From Chalciporus piperatus (Eukaryota; Basidiomycota; Agaricomycetes; Boletales; Boletaceae): a stretch of 64,000 nucleotides of DNA. The DNA lies in NCBI GenBank assembly GCA_038093975.1, contig JBBPTG010000115.1, forward strand, positions 16,543 to 80,542, written 5' to 3'. The notes under the pieces are model-generated. The model was not told where the DNA came from. It ran no database searches and saw nothing but the letters and a program-made list of their open reading frames with translations. The position numbers and the translations under genes are program-made. Positions 13,504-27,668 of this stretch are shown here, piece after piece. The first letter of the stretch is position 1, and each line of letters begins with the position of its first letter.

Positions 13504-16115
13504 TCACATGATAACACACTCCTTCTCCTCGAGCTTGGCGCTTTGAATCCCCATCTCCGCAAACGTCGTCGGCCCTTTCCCTTTGCGCTGTTGCGGCTGA
13601 CCACCAACACCACCATCTCCCTGAGGCGGCATGGGCGACGGCATCCCACCAGGTCCTGCACTCCCCGCCCGTTGACCAGGCGGCCTTCCAGCAGGTCTTC
13701 CATAATTCGGGGATTCAGTCCTCGACGGCGGTGGTGAGTTCCCTGCCGAGTTGGAACCAGGATCGATGAGTGTGTATCGGTGTTGGTTGGGGAATTGACG
13801 TTGAGTTTGCTGAGCTTGGGTGAGTGGAATACCACCGGGAGTAGGACCTGGGCCCGGTGGGAAACCCTGTTGCATGCGTGGACTAGCCTGCACAGGTTGT
13901 TCTGCAACAGGTGGGAGGCCCCCGTTTAGGGCAGAACCAGATCCGCGAGTTTGATGACGCGCGCCAGAGTTCTTGCGGATGACTTCAACGACTTCACGAG
14001 CTTCATCCATGGATGGTCTTGCAATACCACCGCCACCGTCCCGCTCTGAGCGCTGCTTCGCTTGAGTACGTTTACGAACGAGTTGGGATTCGGTGATGTT
14101 GTCATGTTCTTGTCGTGACAACGATTCAGGAGATGACTTTGACAATGCAGCTAGACGGTCGATGGCATCAGCGTTACCATGTTCAGATGCCTGTCAAGGT
14201 GCAGATGTTAGCACTCGAATCATAAGCAACACACACGGCGGATCCGTCGACTTACTAATTGGTACCACGTTCTAGCGGTATCGAGATCTTTGGGACCGCC
14301 GACACCAACTTCCCTGTAATAACCCATGGCAAATTCCGCACTCGGCAACTCTTTCCGAGCAGCCTTCTCAGCAAACGTAAACGCCAAATTCTCATCCTTG
14401 TCGAACGCCCCTTCCGCACCGCACAAGAACCACTTGCTGAGTGCCATATCCGCCTCTACCTCGCCCTGTTGACTCGCAAGCGAGTAATACTGCACGCTCA
14501 AAAGCGCATCAAACGGGAAAGGTGGCAGTGCGAATTCGTAGGCATGACCGAGTTTGTACTGTGCGGGTGCGAAATGAAGGAAAGCGGCCCGTTCGAGATG
14601 AAGTCGAGCTTCTTGTTGAATCGAAGAATGAGAAGGAATGAATGAGCTGAAGACTTGCGGTGAAACAGTAACGTGGGAGAACTCTCCGAGGAGCAACAAC
14701 CCGTAAACGTACGCCGGCTGAGGTACTTGAACGGAAGCAAGCGTCGCAGCACGGTGAAGAAGGGGAATGGCGACTTCCGGTTGAACGTTGAGTCCCAATT
14801 GACCCATGAGATGAGCCATTCCCATTCGCTGTTACATAGGCGTGGGAGATTAATACCTATCACGACATCTTAGTCTGGAACGTTACGCACGTAAACGCAA
14901 CTCTCGACGTTAAGCTTGACGCCACGCTCGAAGCAGTCACGGGCATGAGTCGCATCCTGGAAGCTTTCGTAATCACGACCGAGGCGGAACCAAGCCTGTG
15001 CATAGCCTACCCTCGCGGCTTGCTCAAAGTCGCGGAAGGCGACACGAGGATTACGCGGTACATGGTCAGGATAAGCACCCGAGGCTGCGAAAGTAGCACG
15101 AAGGTAGATCGCCTCAGCTGCAAAAATCGGCATCGGATTGGGATGTTGGGCAGATGCGATCTGAAGGATCAGTGGGACTGCGATCTGGGCAATACGTGCC
15201 AGTTGCGGATCTTGGATGGTGACTGGGCCGACAGGAGGTGTGTCGTCACTGGAAGAGTTCTGCTGAGCGCGGTCGACGAGCATGAGGACGTCTCGCGCCC
15301 AGTTTACTTTTAGTGCAGGGTCATGGTTAGGTTGTTGAATGCTGGGCAAGGCAGCCGTGAGTGACTGAATAGTTGGAAGAGGAGCAGTGAGCGAAGGTGC
15401 TCCATTCTGCTGCCGGGGCGCTTGCGGGGGTGCGTAAGATGACTGAATCATGGATGAGGTTCTCGGGTGAATTGGTGGCTGGCGAGGTTGTTGGCTATAA
15501 GGAACGGGTGAGACAGACGGTCTTTGTTGAGGCGGTGGAGGCTGGAACTGTGGTTGGTAAGGTGCCTGATGAGGAACTTGCTGGGGTGGGTGCGGGGACG
15601 TTGGAAAAGCCGGCGAACTACCCTGATTCCAGTCTGCGTTCCAACCGTTTGGCGGTGGCTGGACTGAAGCGCGTGGATTTGGACCTTGGGGAGGAGGAGC
15701 AAAACCACCCGGGTGGTAGTTATAAGGAGGTTGTTGAGGTGGTGGTGGGGGTCTGGGAGAAGAACCGTAGTACGACGGGTCCTGGTATGATGGAGCCTGC
15801 TGAAAAGCCGTAGCCTGATTGTCTAACGTCCTTGCCATCTGTTTATATATGTAATACGAAAATAATACGCGATCGTCAGCAACCCATCCAGCTCGTCACA
15901 ACATCACGATTGCGCACATTGGCGGGGAGATTTGGATCCAAACGATGGGGACGAGGAGCAGGGAGGGGAGTAGATGAGGGAGGTGGTGGTTGAACTTGAG
16001 ATTGAGCGATAAATTGAGGGGGATGGGGCGGTACTGGAGGTGGCGGGTCTGGATGATTCACCACGTAACCAGTCGTATACTCAGCAGGGTGAGGGGGTAC
16101 AGGGGGGGCAGACAT
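13504..16115 (-). CDS. SKT5: Chitin synthase activator, Sel1-repeat protein with CaaX end, about 807 aa
   Basis: Regulatory subunit that brings class IV chitin synthase (yeast Chs3) to the plasma membrane. Exons: 16115-15900, 15838-14891, 14828-14256 and 14190-13504, all phase 0. The first donor (GTGACG) is weak, so translation might instead begin at ATG 15836-15838. The N-terminal third is disordered, Pro/Gln-rich. The middle is a series of Sel1-like helical repeats (for example LGRDYESFQDATHARDCFERG and AEFAMGYYREVGVGGPKD). The tail is Pro/Gly/Gln-rich and the protein ends in CVIM, a farnesylation CaaX box as in yeast Skt5/Chs4. Fungal relatives are also called CHS4. Order of domains and the CaaX end make the call firm. 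Confidence 0.9.
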
Positions 16116-17682
16116 CTCGTGTCTTGTCGTCCCTGGCGCCTTTCTTTGGTCGAATGTGGTCCAAAACCCTGATCTCCCTTTCTGCCCTTTTCTTATGCTT
16201 AAATCCTTGACAGCGGACTGGTCAAATGAGATCCTGTGTCTGTGCTAGGTGGTTGTTAGCGCGGTCGGGGCAGAAAGGCAGCGCAGTCGTCAAAAGGCTG
16301 TCAGAAATGCGGTGGTATCGCATCAAATGATTTGTATCCGTCAACCCCCACAATCAATTCGAGAAGCTGTGCGCCGTCGCCCGTACCAGTGCTCCGTAGT
16401 CGGATGCATCGTAACGCCCTCAGTCTCCTTCATGATGAACGCTGTCTTTTCCTAAATGCATATCCATGGAAGATATATACCAAGTAGATACTCGATCGGT
16501 CAATCTGCACTGATTTTTTTGACTGGAACAGTCAATCTGGTCTCCGGCCATCTCCGGAAGCCCTCCGTCCTGACACTGACACTTGACAGCGATGATATCA
16601 CCATCACCCGCAATCATTAAATAGGGATTTTTGTACTCGTGCGTTGACTCCACCTGGCACCAAGAATACCAGAATAAACCATACTCAAGCTGCGGCCAGA
16701 GTGAGATAGAGAAGCTGACGAGCCACATTCTGAATCTCCACCAACCTGATCTCGGTCCGGTAAGATATTGAACAGCGCCGTCTGTTGATCCTCGTGATAG
16801 GCTTGAATGAGTGTTGTTTTCTCACAGCCTCCCACTTGTCATGATTGACGCCTTGCAGTACAATTGTCGAGGATACAAATGAGATGTGTACCCTTTCCTA
16901 GTGACCATTGACCTCTAATGCATCCCTCACTCCTGCCGGAACATACTCGTCATCAACTGACTGCGTAAACGAACATCCCACCGTGCCCACCATCATGATT
17001 ACGTTGACAAGACAATTGTAACAAGTAGTAGCTCTGGAAGAAAGCTTAGCTGTAGGTTGTAGCACCCCTGCACCGATTCCACTGACTCCTACTATAGATA
17101 CGTGACCAAAGATCCAGATCCTCTTGTGCTGGAAGGCAACAGTCTCTTTACACCGAACCTAGCATCCAAAGAGAGAAAAAAGATAGAATGATTATATCAC
17201 GCAACTTGAATACCCCTGGGTATCCAGCGCGTTCCTCCCCTCGTCCTTCCTCTCCTTCTCGTTTCCCCAACTTGAAAACGGGAAGGAATTCGGCGGCGAC
17301 ACCGATTAAATACTTCGTCTAGTCCATGTACTGAACTGTACAAATGTTTGTAGGATACATAGGGTTAATAGCTAGTTGGTGCTTTGGCCAAAGATCTCCA
17401 CGCGAGTGTCAAGTTGTGCGTCCGTTTCACGAAAAGCCTGAGCGGCCCCACACAATTACTGGCAGCCATCGACAGATCATCGACGCAGGGTATCATCGAG
17501 TTGTATTCAAAAAGAAACCTACACGATCGAAAGTACACACACCAAGCTCAAACACGCTATCTATGTAACAGCAACGACGACGGACGAAATACAAAGCAAC
17601 AAGAGATCAAACCACGACCTACCCATCCGAGTCGGGTACCCAGTACACCCAACGTCGAAGGGTTCCCATAGACTCAGACTCG
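16116..17682. other. 1.6-kb stretch without a supportable gene
   Basis: Lies between the SKT5 start and the stop of the second MAP kinase. On the minus strand two short open pieces could be relics of one coding region: about 17160-16905, with a hydrophobic CYNCLVNVIMMVGTVGC patch, and 16728-16420, with cysteines at KCQCQDGG. I could not join them in frame with good splice sites, and no family comes to mind. The upstream part next to 16115 should hold the SKT5 promoter. Confidence 0.4.
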
Positions 17683-19370
<1,688 letters not shown>

Positions 19371-19637
19371 GTCGCTGTCAGTGAGTAGTGTCAGTGTCAG
19401 CGCCTATTCAAGTCGTGCTGTCGGGTATCGGATGTCCATCCGTGTCGGCAATTTAAAAGTCATCGGTTATTTATCCGATGCCGAGGATTGAGTTTGCCTC
19501 TGCCTTGTGGGTCCGAGTGTGAATCAGGAGCTCATCGACGGGCTCATCGACGACGGGCTCATCAACCGAGTCAGAGTCATCAACGGCGGTTACCAGCTCA
19601 CCATCGTTGACTTCCATTTCGATCAGTCCCCGTCGTG
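19371..19637. promoter_or_regulatory. Divergent promoter, MAP kinase and chromodomain gene
   Basis: Only 267 bp separate the two start codons, so both promoters and 5' UTRs sit here. It contains a short direct repeat of GGGCTCATCGACG units at about 19530-19565. Confidence 0.5.
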
Positions 19638-22600
19638 ATGGAGGAGATGCCACATTTAAACTCGCCCTCAACCTCGACAGCATCTCTTCCAGTGACGGAC
19701 CAATCTACATCCATGGGCAGAGGGTCCTCGGGCGTATTCCCATACCATGGCGAGGCATACACCCCCACCTTCCGTATGGTTCCACATGAACCAGCAACGC
19801 GGAACACCAGCGCGACCACAGTCGCGACTACTCCGGCAGCCCCGTCTCCGAGCTGGAGCCGGACACAACCTGCTCAGCAGACGACGCCAATTCAGCATTG
19901 GTACCCTTGGGCCTACTCGCCACAACCTTATAACTATGGCCCACCGCAACTGCACCAACCAGTCTCGACCCCATCGACATCATCCGTTCACACGTGGGTG
20001 CCGCAGTCTCAACCATTCCCTACGCCCCAACCAGTCACTCCGCCCCAAGTCTCGACATCAGCTACGTCTAGCCCACGGTTTATTTCCGCGCCTGGTACAG
20101 TATCTACGTCCAGTGCAACTCCTTTACGATCGGCCCCCTCACCATCTCCTTCGTTGGAACCACTCTTGGCACCGCTCAAAGCTCTACAGACACAGGTGAC
20201 TACCCTGCAGGATGACTGTAATACCATAAAGTCAGATGTCAAAGATGCTCTCTCTGCGCTCAATGGTGTACGCAGAAAACAGACCCAGACGGACAAGCGT
20301 ATCAGTACACTGGAAGATGTGATAGGTATCGAACCAGGTTGCGTAACGGTCAAGGCAAAACGGCGCACGCGACGGGGAAAACGGGCGAACGGGAAAGAAG
20401 CTACAGCACAACCTACACTAGAAGTTCAAGCACCTGTCGAGACAGAAGACATTCCTACTTTGATTCACACTTTAGCATGCATTCAGTCGTCTGTCGAAAG
20501 ACTCCTCAGTCGTGAAATACCTCAGCCAGGTGAGTGTTCCCTTTCTTCCTTTGACTTCGACCACTTGATCATTCTCTCGTGAATTTGCTTGTAGATCGAC
20601 CCTCAATCTATAGAGAGACAGCGACTTCGCCTCCACCTTCTCCCCTCGCTGAAAGTCTTCCAGTTGTGGGCCCAACAACGCTTCATTCTGCAGATAGGCC
20701 CGCGTCTCTACCGTTGCCCCTATCTCCCCAGCCCATCGTGATACCCTCACAAGATCCCCCAACATTACTATCGCACCAAGAAAAATGTACGTTCATCCAT
20801 TTTGACATGTTCTTCCCCATCATATGCACGTGCAGACGCTAGTCTACTCTTCAGCAATCGTCTGCTCTGTCATGATCTCCTGGTTAATTCATAATTATTT
20901 GTATCAACGCAGTGTTCGTAGAAGTATCGATTCAAACCTGTCGTCCCCCATCTCCACCTGAGCGAGCATGCGTTCTTGGTTCTCGGGGACGCAGCCTCAC
21001 GCTGAAGCCTGTTGATTGGAGTAATGACCCATGTAAGTCCGCACCACACGCTCGCTAGGTGGCTTGCGTGTTAAATTACTGACCTGCATCATCTACCCGT
21101 AGCTCGTCCATCCGCATATACTGCAGAGTACATGCGTTTCATGTACGACGCCGATCGCGATCTTGCGCTTCAGAACCGGACCAATGTCAATGCCGCAACG
21201 AGTCTTGATGCCCAAGCACGACTCGGACGAATCCCGGGCGAGTCGGATGTTGTTACCGTTGACGATCTTCGTCGTTCGGTTGGGATCTCGAGTCGGTTTC
21301 CCACACGTACGATGTCTGCGCCTAGTTTGACTTCGTTCGCGAATGCGGTTGGAGTGGGTGGACAGCATGATGATGCGCAAGCTGCATCCATGCGGACTGC
21401 GGAAGCAACGTCGGTTCAGGCTTTGTTGGGTGAAGGTCGGGTATCGTCTCTTGTCTCTGCCCCATCGAGGCAGGGGATCGTGGATGGGCTAACTCAGACC
21501 ACGCCGCCGAGATATAGGCGGGCTTCGGTGGGGGACTTGGAGTCGAGAGAGCCGGAGATCCAGGGGGCCGCATCTTCCAGCCTTCCGTCTGGTGTTCCGA
21601 ACGCTACGGGAGACGCGCTGGCATCGATGTCTCCTGCTTCGGGGTCTACACTCGAAGCCGATCCCATGGAAACTCGAGCGGATCCAGTGACGAATCCAGA
21701 GGTGGAAGAGACTGAGCGGGAAGAGGATGGGATGATCATGGATTTCGAAGATGACCAGGCTCCTGGAATGATCGAGATGGCTGACAGGCACTCGGATGTC
21801 GTGATGTCGAACGAGTCTGACTCCACGTCTGCGTCCCCGGTCATGGCACAAATACGGCCATCCCAAGCACATCCAGACGACGAGGATAGGGAAGATAGGG
21901 AGGAGGCGTGTCCATCGGGTCTCCCAACACCTCTGTCTGGCGGTCCTACCCCTGGACCATCTACTGCCGCCCCCGCCGCCACTATGAGTATCACTCGTTG
22001 GACCCACGACGCCGAAGCCGACTCTGAATCGCTTGCGATTCCGAATCCAGAACGGGGTGGATCCTTGAGTCGCCACTTTCCGGTCATATTCACACCCCCA
22101 TCTTTGACGCCTCCCCGGCCGTCCTCAGGAGAGGGAGAGGAATGGAAAGAGCAAGGAGTACGACGGAGATTGGATGACGGCCAGGGGATGGGTTTGGGAT
22201 CGTTCATGATATCCCATCTGACGCCTCCGCCGCCTTCTCCGTTTGTAAAGAGACAGGTTAGGGTCGTGGATGATGATGATGGCGCGGATGACGAGGCGTG
22301 CGATAGAGGTGAGACGGAGACGGAGGATCCGACGGACGTGGTCGTGACCGAAGCGGACACTGGGGAAGAGGACGAAGTGAGGGGTAAAACGACCAGTCTT
22401 CGACGCGACCCCGTGTGTACAGGCACGGCTGCAACTTCCTCGTCGAGCGAGGGGGTCAAGGAGGATGCGACCTCCGTAATCCCTGCCATCACCATCACTC
22501 AAGACTCCCAGGCAGCCCCTCCGCCAGACACAAACGCAGACGCAGACCCCCGAATTGCTGGCGATCATGATGGCAGTTCTTTCGTCACGCCCAATTCCTC

Positions 22601-24928
22601 ACCAGGACTTCCCGAGATCGATTTACGCGAATTCCATCCCGACTTTTCGACCGCTGATTTTATGGATGGTTCATCGTATGAATACCACCTCGGATTTGGG
22701 TCTCCATCGCTTCACCCATCCCACCCCACTTCAACGACCACCTCGGGATGCCAAACCCCTTCCGATTCTACGCATCCCACGCAAGACGAAGACGAAGTCT
22801 GGGATACACTCCTGGGGTTGTCTGGGACGTCCACGCCCACGTCTCTTTTCATGTGTTCCAACTATCCTTCTCGTGCGCAGTCTGTTCACCCAGAAGCGTC
22901 GTCGTCGGTTTCATCGCCGGAGCGGGAGAAGGAACAGGAGTTGTTGTCGATCGATCCATCGATGCTTCATTATCCCCCTCTTCAGCCGCCGCATGAGAGT
23001 TCACCCCATGTTTCGGAGAGATCGCTTTCACCGTTGACATCACTCGACGAGACGGACCTCGAGGATGCCCACTCCCATTCCACCCGCGAGAAACACACGA
23101 GGGGTACCGAGAGCCACAGTGGCGCACACGGCCGCAAACGCCTCGCCAATACTAACAAAAGTCGTCGGTCTGAGCCGTGTCATGGCTCGCTCAAGGTCCT
23201 GGGTGGCTCGATGCCTCCCACGCGCGGAGCGTCGGAGATGACTTCCCTCGGCGGAAGTGGGGGGAGTGGACGGTCGGGGTCGAGGCCACTGGGTGGACCG
23301 AGTGCGTCGTTGGAAGAGTTGATGCTCATGGCGAGGAGACAGCCACTGAAAATTCATGTCAAGGTGCCAGAATCGATGAGGGGGGTGAAGAGGAAGTGGA
23401 GTGCTGTCGAGGGTGAGATTGGTGGGGGCGATGATGGAGAAACCGTCCATGCCAAGCAGGCTGCGAGCACGAGTGGACATGTGGCGCAAGAGCCTGAGGG
23501 TCGAGAGATGTCGGTGATGACCGAGGTGTGTATGCGGGTTGTTGTGATATGGCGGATCATTGACTACTTTTTGTGTGTAGATGGCAGATGAAGTGGGTCC
23601 TGTTAATATGGGTGTCGCGTTGACCACCCCTGCGCCAACGCCGCCAGCATCCTCAATCCCGGCAACCATGACCGATCCTCCTACGACATATACACTCGAG
23701 GATCTAGTCAGGCATCCCTTGCCAGTGGTTCCTAGCAAGAGAACCAAACGTGCTGCACAGGAAGGCAGTATCAAAGAAACCCCCGCCTCACGTTCTCGTC
23801 AGAAGAAAACCAAAGGGGTGTCGAAACCCAAGTCGACGCAGTACCCCTCGTATGATGTCGAGAACGGTGAAGTGGTGATGGCAGCAGTACCGGAGCCGGC
23901 GCCATCTGTCTCCGTTGCACCTTCCCCGGCAGCAGTACCACTTAGGGAGGAAACCCACGAACCCAGTGTGAACCACGAGCGTCCTCTCCAGGAGCCCGTG
24001 AATCATGCGATGAAGACACCACCGTCGTCCCCTATTCGGCCGGCCCGCTCGAGCGGGCATAGCCCGATGAAGATAAAACAGTCGCCTACGAAGGAGGACG
24101 TTTGGAGTGCGATCGCCATGGGAGACGGATCGTGGCCTGAGTTGCCGAATCCGTTTACTCGGTGCGATGAACAGGTACGTTTGTGACGGGTTCTCGCTCG
24201 AAGAGAGTGGTGGCTGAAGAGCTGAATCCGTCTCGGTTGTCAGTTCATCCAGTGTGACAAGTAGGTGTTTGGGAATTGGAGGTGCCTTTTCGGAGATGAC
24301 TGACTTGGATGATGTAGCTGTGATATGTGGTATCATTGTGGGTGTGTGGGTATCGGGCCTGAGGATCCGAGGCTCGAGGATGGGGCGTCGTTCATTTGCC
24401 CGATGTGCCAGTGAGTACAGTCTATTTCCATTTCTTTGATCAAGGCATTTAATCAGTGTCTTTTTTTCCAGAACGAAAAGTATGCTTTTATCTTATCTCC
24501 TTTCTGGAACAAATCCTGACCTATTGGCGAACTAGGCGCGAGACGCAGGGCACTCAGGAAACATGACGAGGCGTGTGCTCGTCCTGATTGTCCTGAACCC
24601 ATTGAGAACACCGGGCTCTACTTTGTTGAGAGACTCGTCGGGCGTAAACGGATTGAGGGCGGTGGTTATCTCTGGCTCGCCAAGTGGGAAGGGTAAATAA
24701 CTATTCTTCGGGCTGTGTGCATTACATTGAAGAACTCATTTGATATGCAGGTACCCGATGGCCAAGGCCACTTGGATTCCCGAGGAAAATATCAACACGG
24801 GTCAAATGGTGCTATTTAAGAGCTTCGAGGAGGATGCCTTAAAGGAAAGTGTAAACCTCTCTGAGGAATCCGTGCTTCTAGAAGAAGCCATTGAGGCCGG
24901 TTGGGGAAACCACGTCAACGACATCTAG
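19638..24928 (+). CDS. PHD-like finger plus chromodomain protein, about 1557 aa
   Basis: Probable chromatin reader. Ten exons: 19638-20529, 20595-20786, 20913-21032, 21103-23525, 23581-24174, 24244-24260 (17 nt), 24318-24410, 24472-24479 (8 nt), 24536-24692 and 24751-24928; total 4674 nt, in frame. The first 1300 residues are disordered, Ser/Pro/acidic, with one short coiled coil (LKALQTQVTTLQDDCNTIKS) and a basic patch RRTRRGKR. The end has a PHD-like finger (FIQCDNC, MWYHCGCVGI, FICPMC; the first Cys pair is not complete) and then a chromodomain: LYFVERLVGRKR, YLWLAKWEGYP, TWIPEENI, with the aromatic cage residues Y, W and W present. The 8-nt exon is needed to keep the chromodomain in frame. 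The start is the ATG at 19638; the frame is also open a little upstream. Confidence 0.82.
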
Positions 24929-25371
24929 GCCCATGAAAAAAATCAACCTGAAGTCCAAGACCAAAATCACGGCGATCGGTCAGGATGAGTTTAACCGAGT
25001 TACTTCTTCACTTGCATTTTCATTTCACCCGCCTAATCTTTTCCTCAATGACCGCATACTCATTTCTCCATCTCGCATAATACACGGTATGCTTTCCTTT
25101 TCAAGTTCGTTTTATCAAAATGAGGCTTTTGTCGTTCATCTGCTTTTTCTCCTCGTGGATTCTCGATTTCTCGTACTCCGTCGTGCTATCAATCCGCTAT
25201 CAATCTGCTATCAAGTTTACCTAGCTATGTATATTATAGTCGTCAGCACCGCTGTAGAATGATTTTACTTCCAAGTAGTATTCTGAATCCAAGGCACACG
25301 TGTTCCGAGGAGTCTAACACGCGCGGTGGCAACGTGCCAGACGTCATATGTAACTTGTCTTCAACCTCACC
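24929..25371. other. Intergenic, 3' UTR and SEC20 promoter
   Basis: This 443-bp gap has AT-rich sequence after the chromodomain gene stop. A CT-rich run near 25354-25371 lies just before the SEC20 ATG. Nothing else is seen. Confidence 0.4.
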
Positions 25372-26714
25372 ATGGCCCCAATCCCTGCCACTTTCGACAC
25401 CGATGCATTGGCTCTGTTAGAAGCGATCGAACGACGCCAGAGCGACCTTTCAGCATTCCAAATCCCACGACTTCGAACATGTACAGGACCGCTCGTCACG
25501 CAGCAAGCGTGGGCTGCTGAGGTCAGGGAGGACATTGAACGGCTGGCGAAGCAGATCGAGGTGTGTGCGTGTCGGGCTCTGGTGCATGGTTGAGTAGTGC
25601 TAAGTGCTCATTGACGTTCGTATGGATGCCTGTGGTTTCGGATGGGACTTGGATAGGACTTGGATGTTCTCGTGGATGACCAGCGCAATGAGAGGGCGCG
25701 TGCAGCGTTGAGGGCGAAGGTGGATGAACACTCAAAGTTGCTTGAAGGGTAGGTCTTCATGTTTCTTCTCCTTACGAGTTTCCTTCGGGCCTAGTCTCTG
25801 AGTGGTGATGACCTTTGTACATAGGTTACGGAGAGACTCCCGAGCAGCCATTCTCGCCTCGAAACGTGCGATAGATGCACAAAGCCGATCACAGCGTGAA
25901 GAGCTTCTTCGTTCGCCTTCTGTGCGGCAACAGGTATCTTCTTCGAATGAGAAAGTCACGTTCGTATCTTCGTAGCCTGGTGTGATTTGCTTAGCGGCTA
26001 ACGACGACGACGGCCTTTGGACTACAGGGAAGATGCGCTGATGAAGGCTAACAACAACGTCGCGGATGCTCTCCAACGGACGATTACCCTGATGCAAAAA
26101 GAGCTCGAGAAGAGCGTCCTATCCAGCCAACTATTGGGTACGTTCTTCCGGTGCCCACTCTCTCCTATTCCGCTCGTCCAACCATGTTCACAGAATCATC
26201 TACGGTCAACCTCAACTCGGCCTCTCAAACACACGACTCCCTCAACCTGCTTATCGGGACCTCCAAACAGCTCGTGACCGCGCTCGAGAAAACTGACTGG
26301 CTCGACCGCGTGCTCATCATCTCAGCGCTCGTCTTCTTCGCCCTCGTGATGCTCTTTATATTAAAGCAGCGCATCTTGGACAGGGGACTCAGGATTGCCT
26401 TTTGGTGGACGAGGTTTGTCCCTGGGATGAGTTCCCGCGGACGAGCAGCAGTGGAAACCGTGAAGGAGATGGCGGTGGATGCGGGTGCAACGACGTCCCT
26501 CGCGAGCGTCGTGTTCACCGCAACAGCTGCTTCATCGACGCTCGGTTCGATATTGATTGCCACTGCGACCGTCGTCCCGGAGGTTACGCTGGGCGAGCCT
26601 GCAACCGCTGAGGCCTTGCTGGATCCGAGTCTCGTCCCTGAATCGGAGCGAGCTGATATTTCTGCTGATTCTCTCCATACACCTGTTGCTGAAGTCCCTC
26701 ATTTTGAACTATAG
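25372..26714 (+). CDS. SEC20: Sec20-type SNARE, 348 aa
   Basis: A SNARE of the Golgi-to-ER retrograde complex (with Ufe1, Use1 and Sec22). Five exons: 25372-25560, 25657-25748, 25825-25959, 26028-26137 and 26194-26714 (1047 nt). The N-terminal 120 residues are helical. The Sec20 domain starts near ALMKANNNVADALQRT and continues through LMQKELEKSVLSSQLLESS and TSKQLVTALEKTDWLDRV, the divergent Qb-type SNARE helix, followed by one membrane anchor IISALVFFALVMLFIL. The domain order and spacing are those of yeast Sec20 and human BNIP1. Unusual is a further 110-residue tail after the anchor with a second hydrophobic stretch (SLASVVFTATAASSTLGSIL), where an HDEL-like retrieval signal would be expected; it ends in FEL instead. 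Confidence 0.88.
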
Positions 26715-27069
26715 CAGGGTACTACTGTGGAACTTTGGTATTCATCTGAATCCGTTTTACATGAAACTTGAATCAGGTCGGGATACAACACCATCTATAC
26801 TGGATTCCCTTTGAGAACTCGGTCAGTTCCCCATCTTGCAGGCATGAATCTTTCACAGCGAACGGAGTGATGCAGCTGGAAGACAGTGCCGCGTTTTACT
26901 TGTTCTGCTGCTCACATTGGAATGAGCTGATGGTGATCAGTCGTGGCTTCCGCATTCAAAACAGGTTGCATTTTCAATCCTAACAGTACACTTTACATCG
27001 ACTCGTTCACTTGAGACACAATATGGCGCTCCGCATCGTCTGGAACTTGACCTTCCCACTTGTCGCCAC
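26715..27069. other. Intergenic, convergent 3' ends
   Basis: This 355-bp gap lies between the SEC20 stop and the stop of the minus-strand inhibitor gene. Only 3' UTR sequence is expected and nothing else is seen. Confidence 0.4.
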
Positions 27070-27599
27070 TTAGGCGGGGATTAAGGTCCAGTTCTGTTTT
27101 TCGTCTCCGGTTCCAGCGGCGAAAGACACGGACTCTCCATCGATAGCTTTATGGAGCCCCCAGAAGACGGTGAGTCCGCCATCCTGGACGCTGTGAAAAT
27201 CGAAGCCCATTAGTACAGGAGCTCGGGATAACCGTGGAAAAATACGAACGTGTAAACGCCCTCGCGCTCCCTGATGGTCCAGACGTATGAATGGGGCTTG
27301 AGAACCTTCAAGACGCCATCACCCATTCCGATCTGGAGGTGAGGGGCCCTTTTAGGAGAGACACTCTGCGTCTTGCCGTCCCTGTAGTCGGTGACGACCC
27401 ACTGCACATCGCACACCACATCTGTCAATGATGAAGGCACTCGTCGAGCTGCAAGACTCACCATTTGGGTCGGCAAGTTGTCAAGCTCGGCGACGGTCAC
27501 GACGGTATTCTCGCCATCGTAATTCATAGCAAGAGGTTTGCCACTCAGGGAGGTGACCCTGTTGACGATGAAGTAGTTACCTGCTGGTGGTTGGGACAT
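27070..27599 (-). CDS. I66-like beta-trefoil serine protease inhibitor, 136 aa
   Basis: Resembles the mushroom inhibitors cospin and cnispin (MEROPS I66), small cytosolic beta-trefoil proteins that block trypsin-like enzymes and are thought to deter grazers. Exons: 27599-27462, 27401-27250 and 27190-27070 (411 nt). The unspliced frame stops early; with both introns out the trefoil repeats appear: GNYFIVNRVTS at the start, then LPTQMWVVTDY, then YVWTIRER, GVYTVQDGGLTVFWGLH and finally QNWTLIPA. The second intron has a perfect TACTAAT branch site. There is no signal peptide, as is usual for the family. The reactive loop cannot be placed with certainty, so target specificity is open. Family call rests on the trefoil pattern and the QDGGLTVFWG block. 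Confidence 0.68.
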
Positions 27600-27660
27600 T
27601 GTGGACTGACTATCTTTCGAGTGAAGGTGATGAGTGACTGAAGAGACAAAACTGAGCGGG

Positions 27661-27668
27661 TTTTTATA
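27661..27668 (-). promoter_or_regulatory. TATA box of the I66-like inhibitor gene
   Basis: TATAAAAA on the minus strand, about 62 bp upstream of the ATG at 27599. Its position suits a strongly expressed fungal gene. Confidence 0.55.

Noticed and set aside
20787..20912. Extra exon ACGCTAGTC... inside the second intron of the chromodomain gene
   Set aside because: A CAG acceptor at 20833-20835 exists, but a single intron 20787-20912 already keeps the frame through the whole gene.
21494..22498. Minus-strand frame of 334 codons
   Set aside because: Antisense of the large low-complexity exon of the chromodomain gene; serine/valine-rich with no domain.
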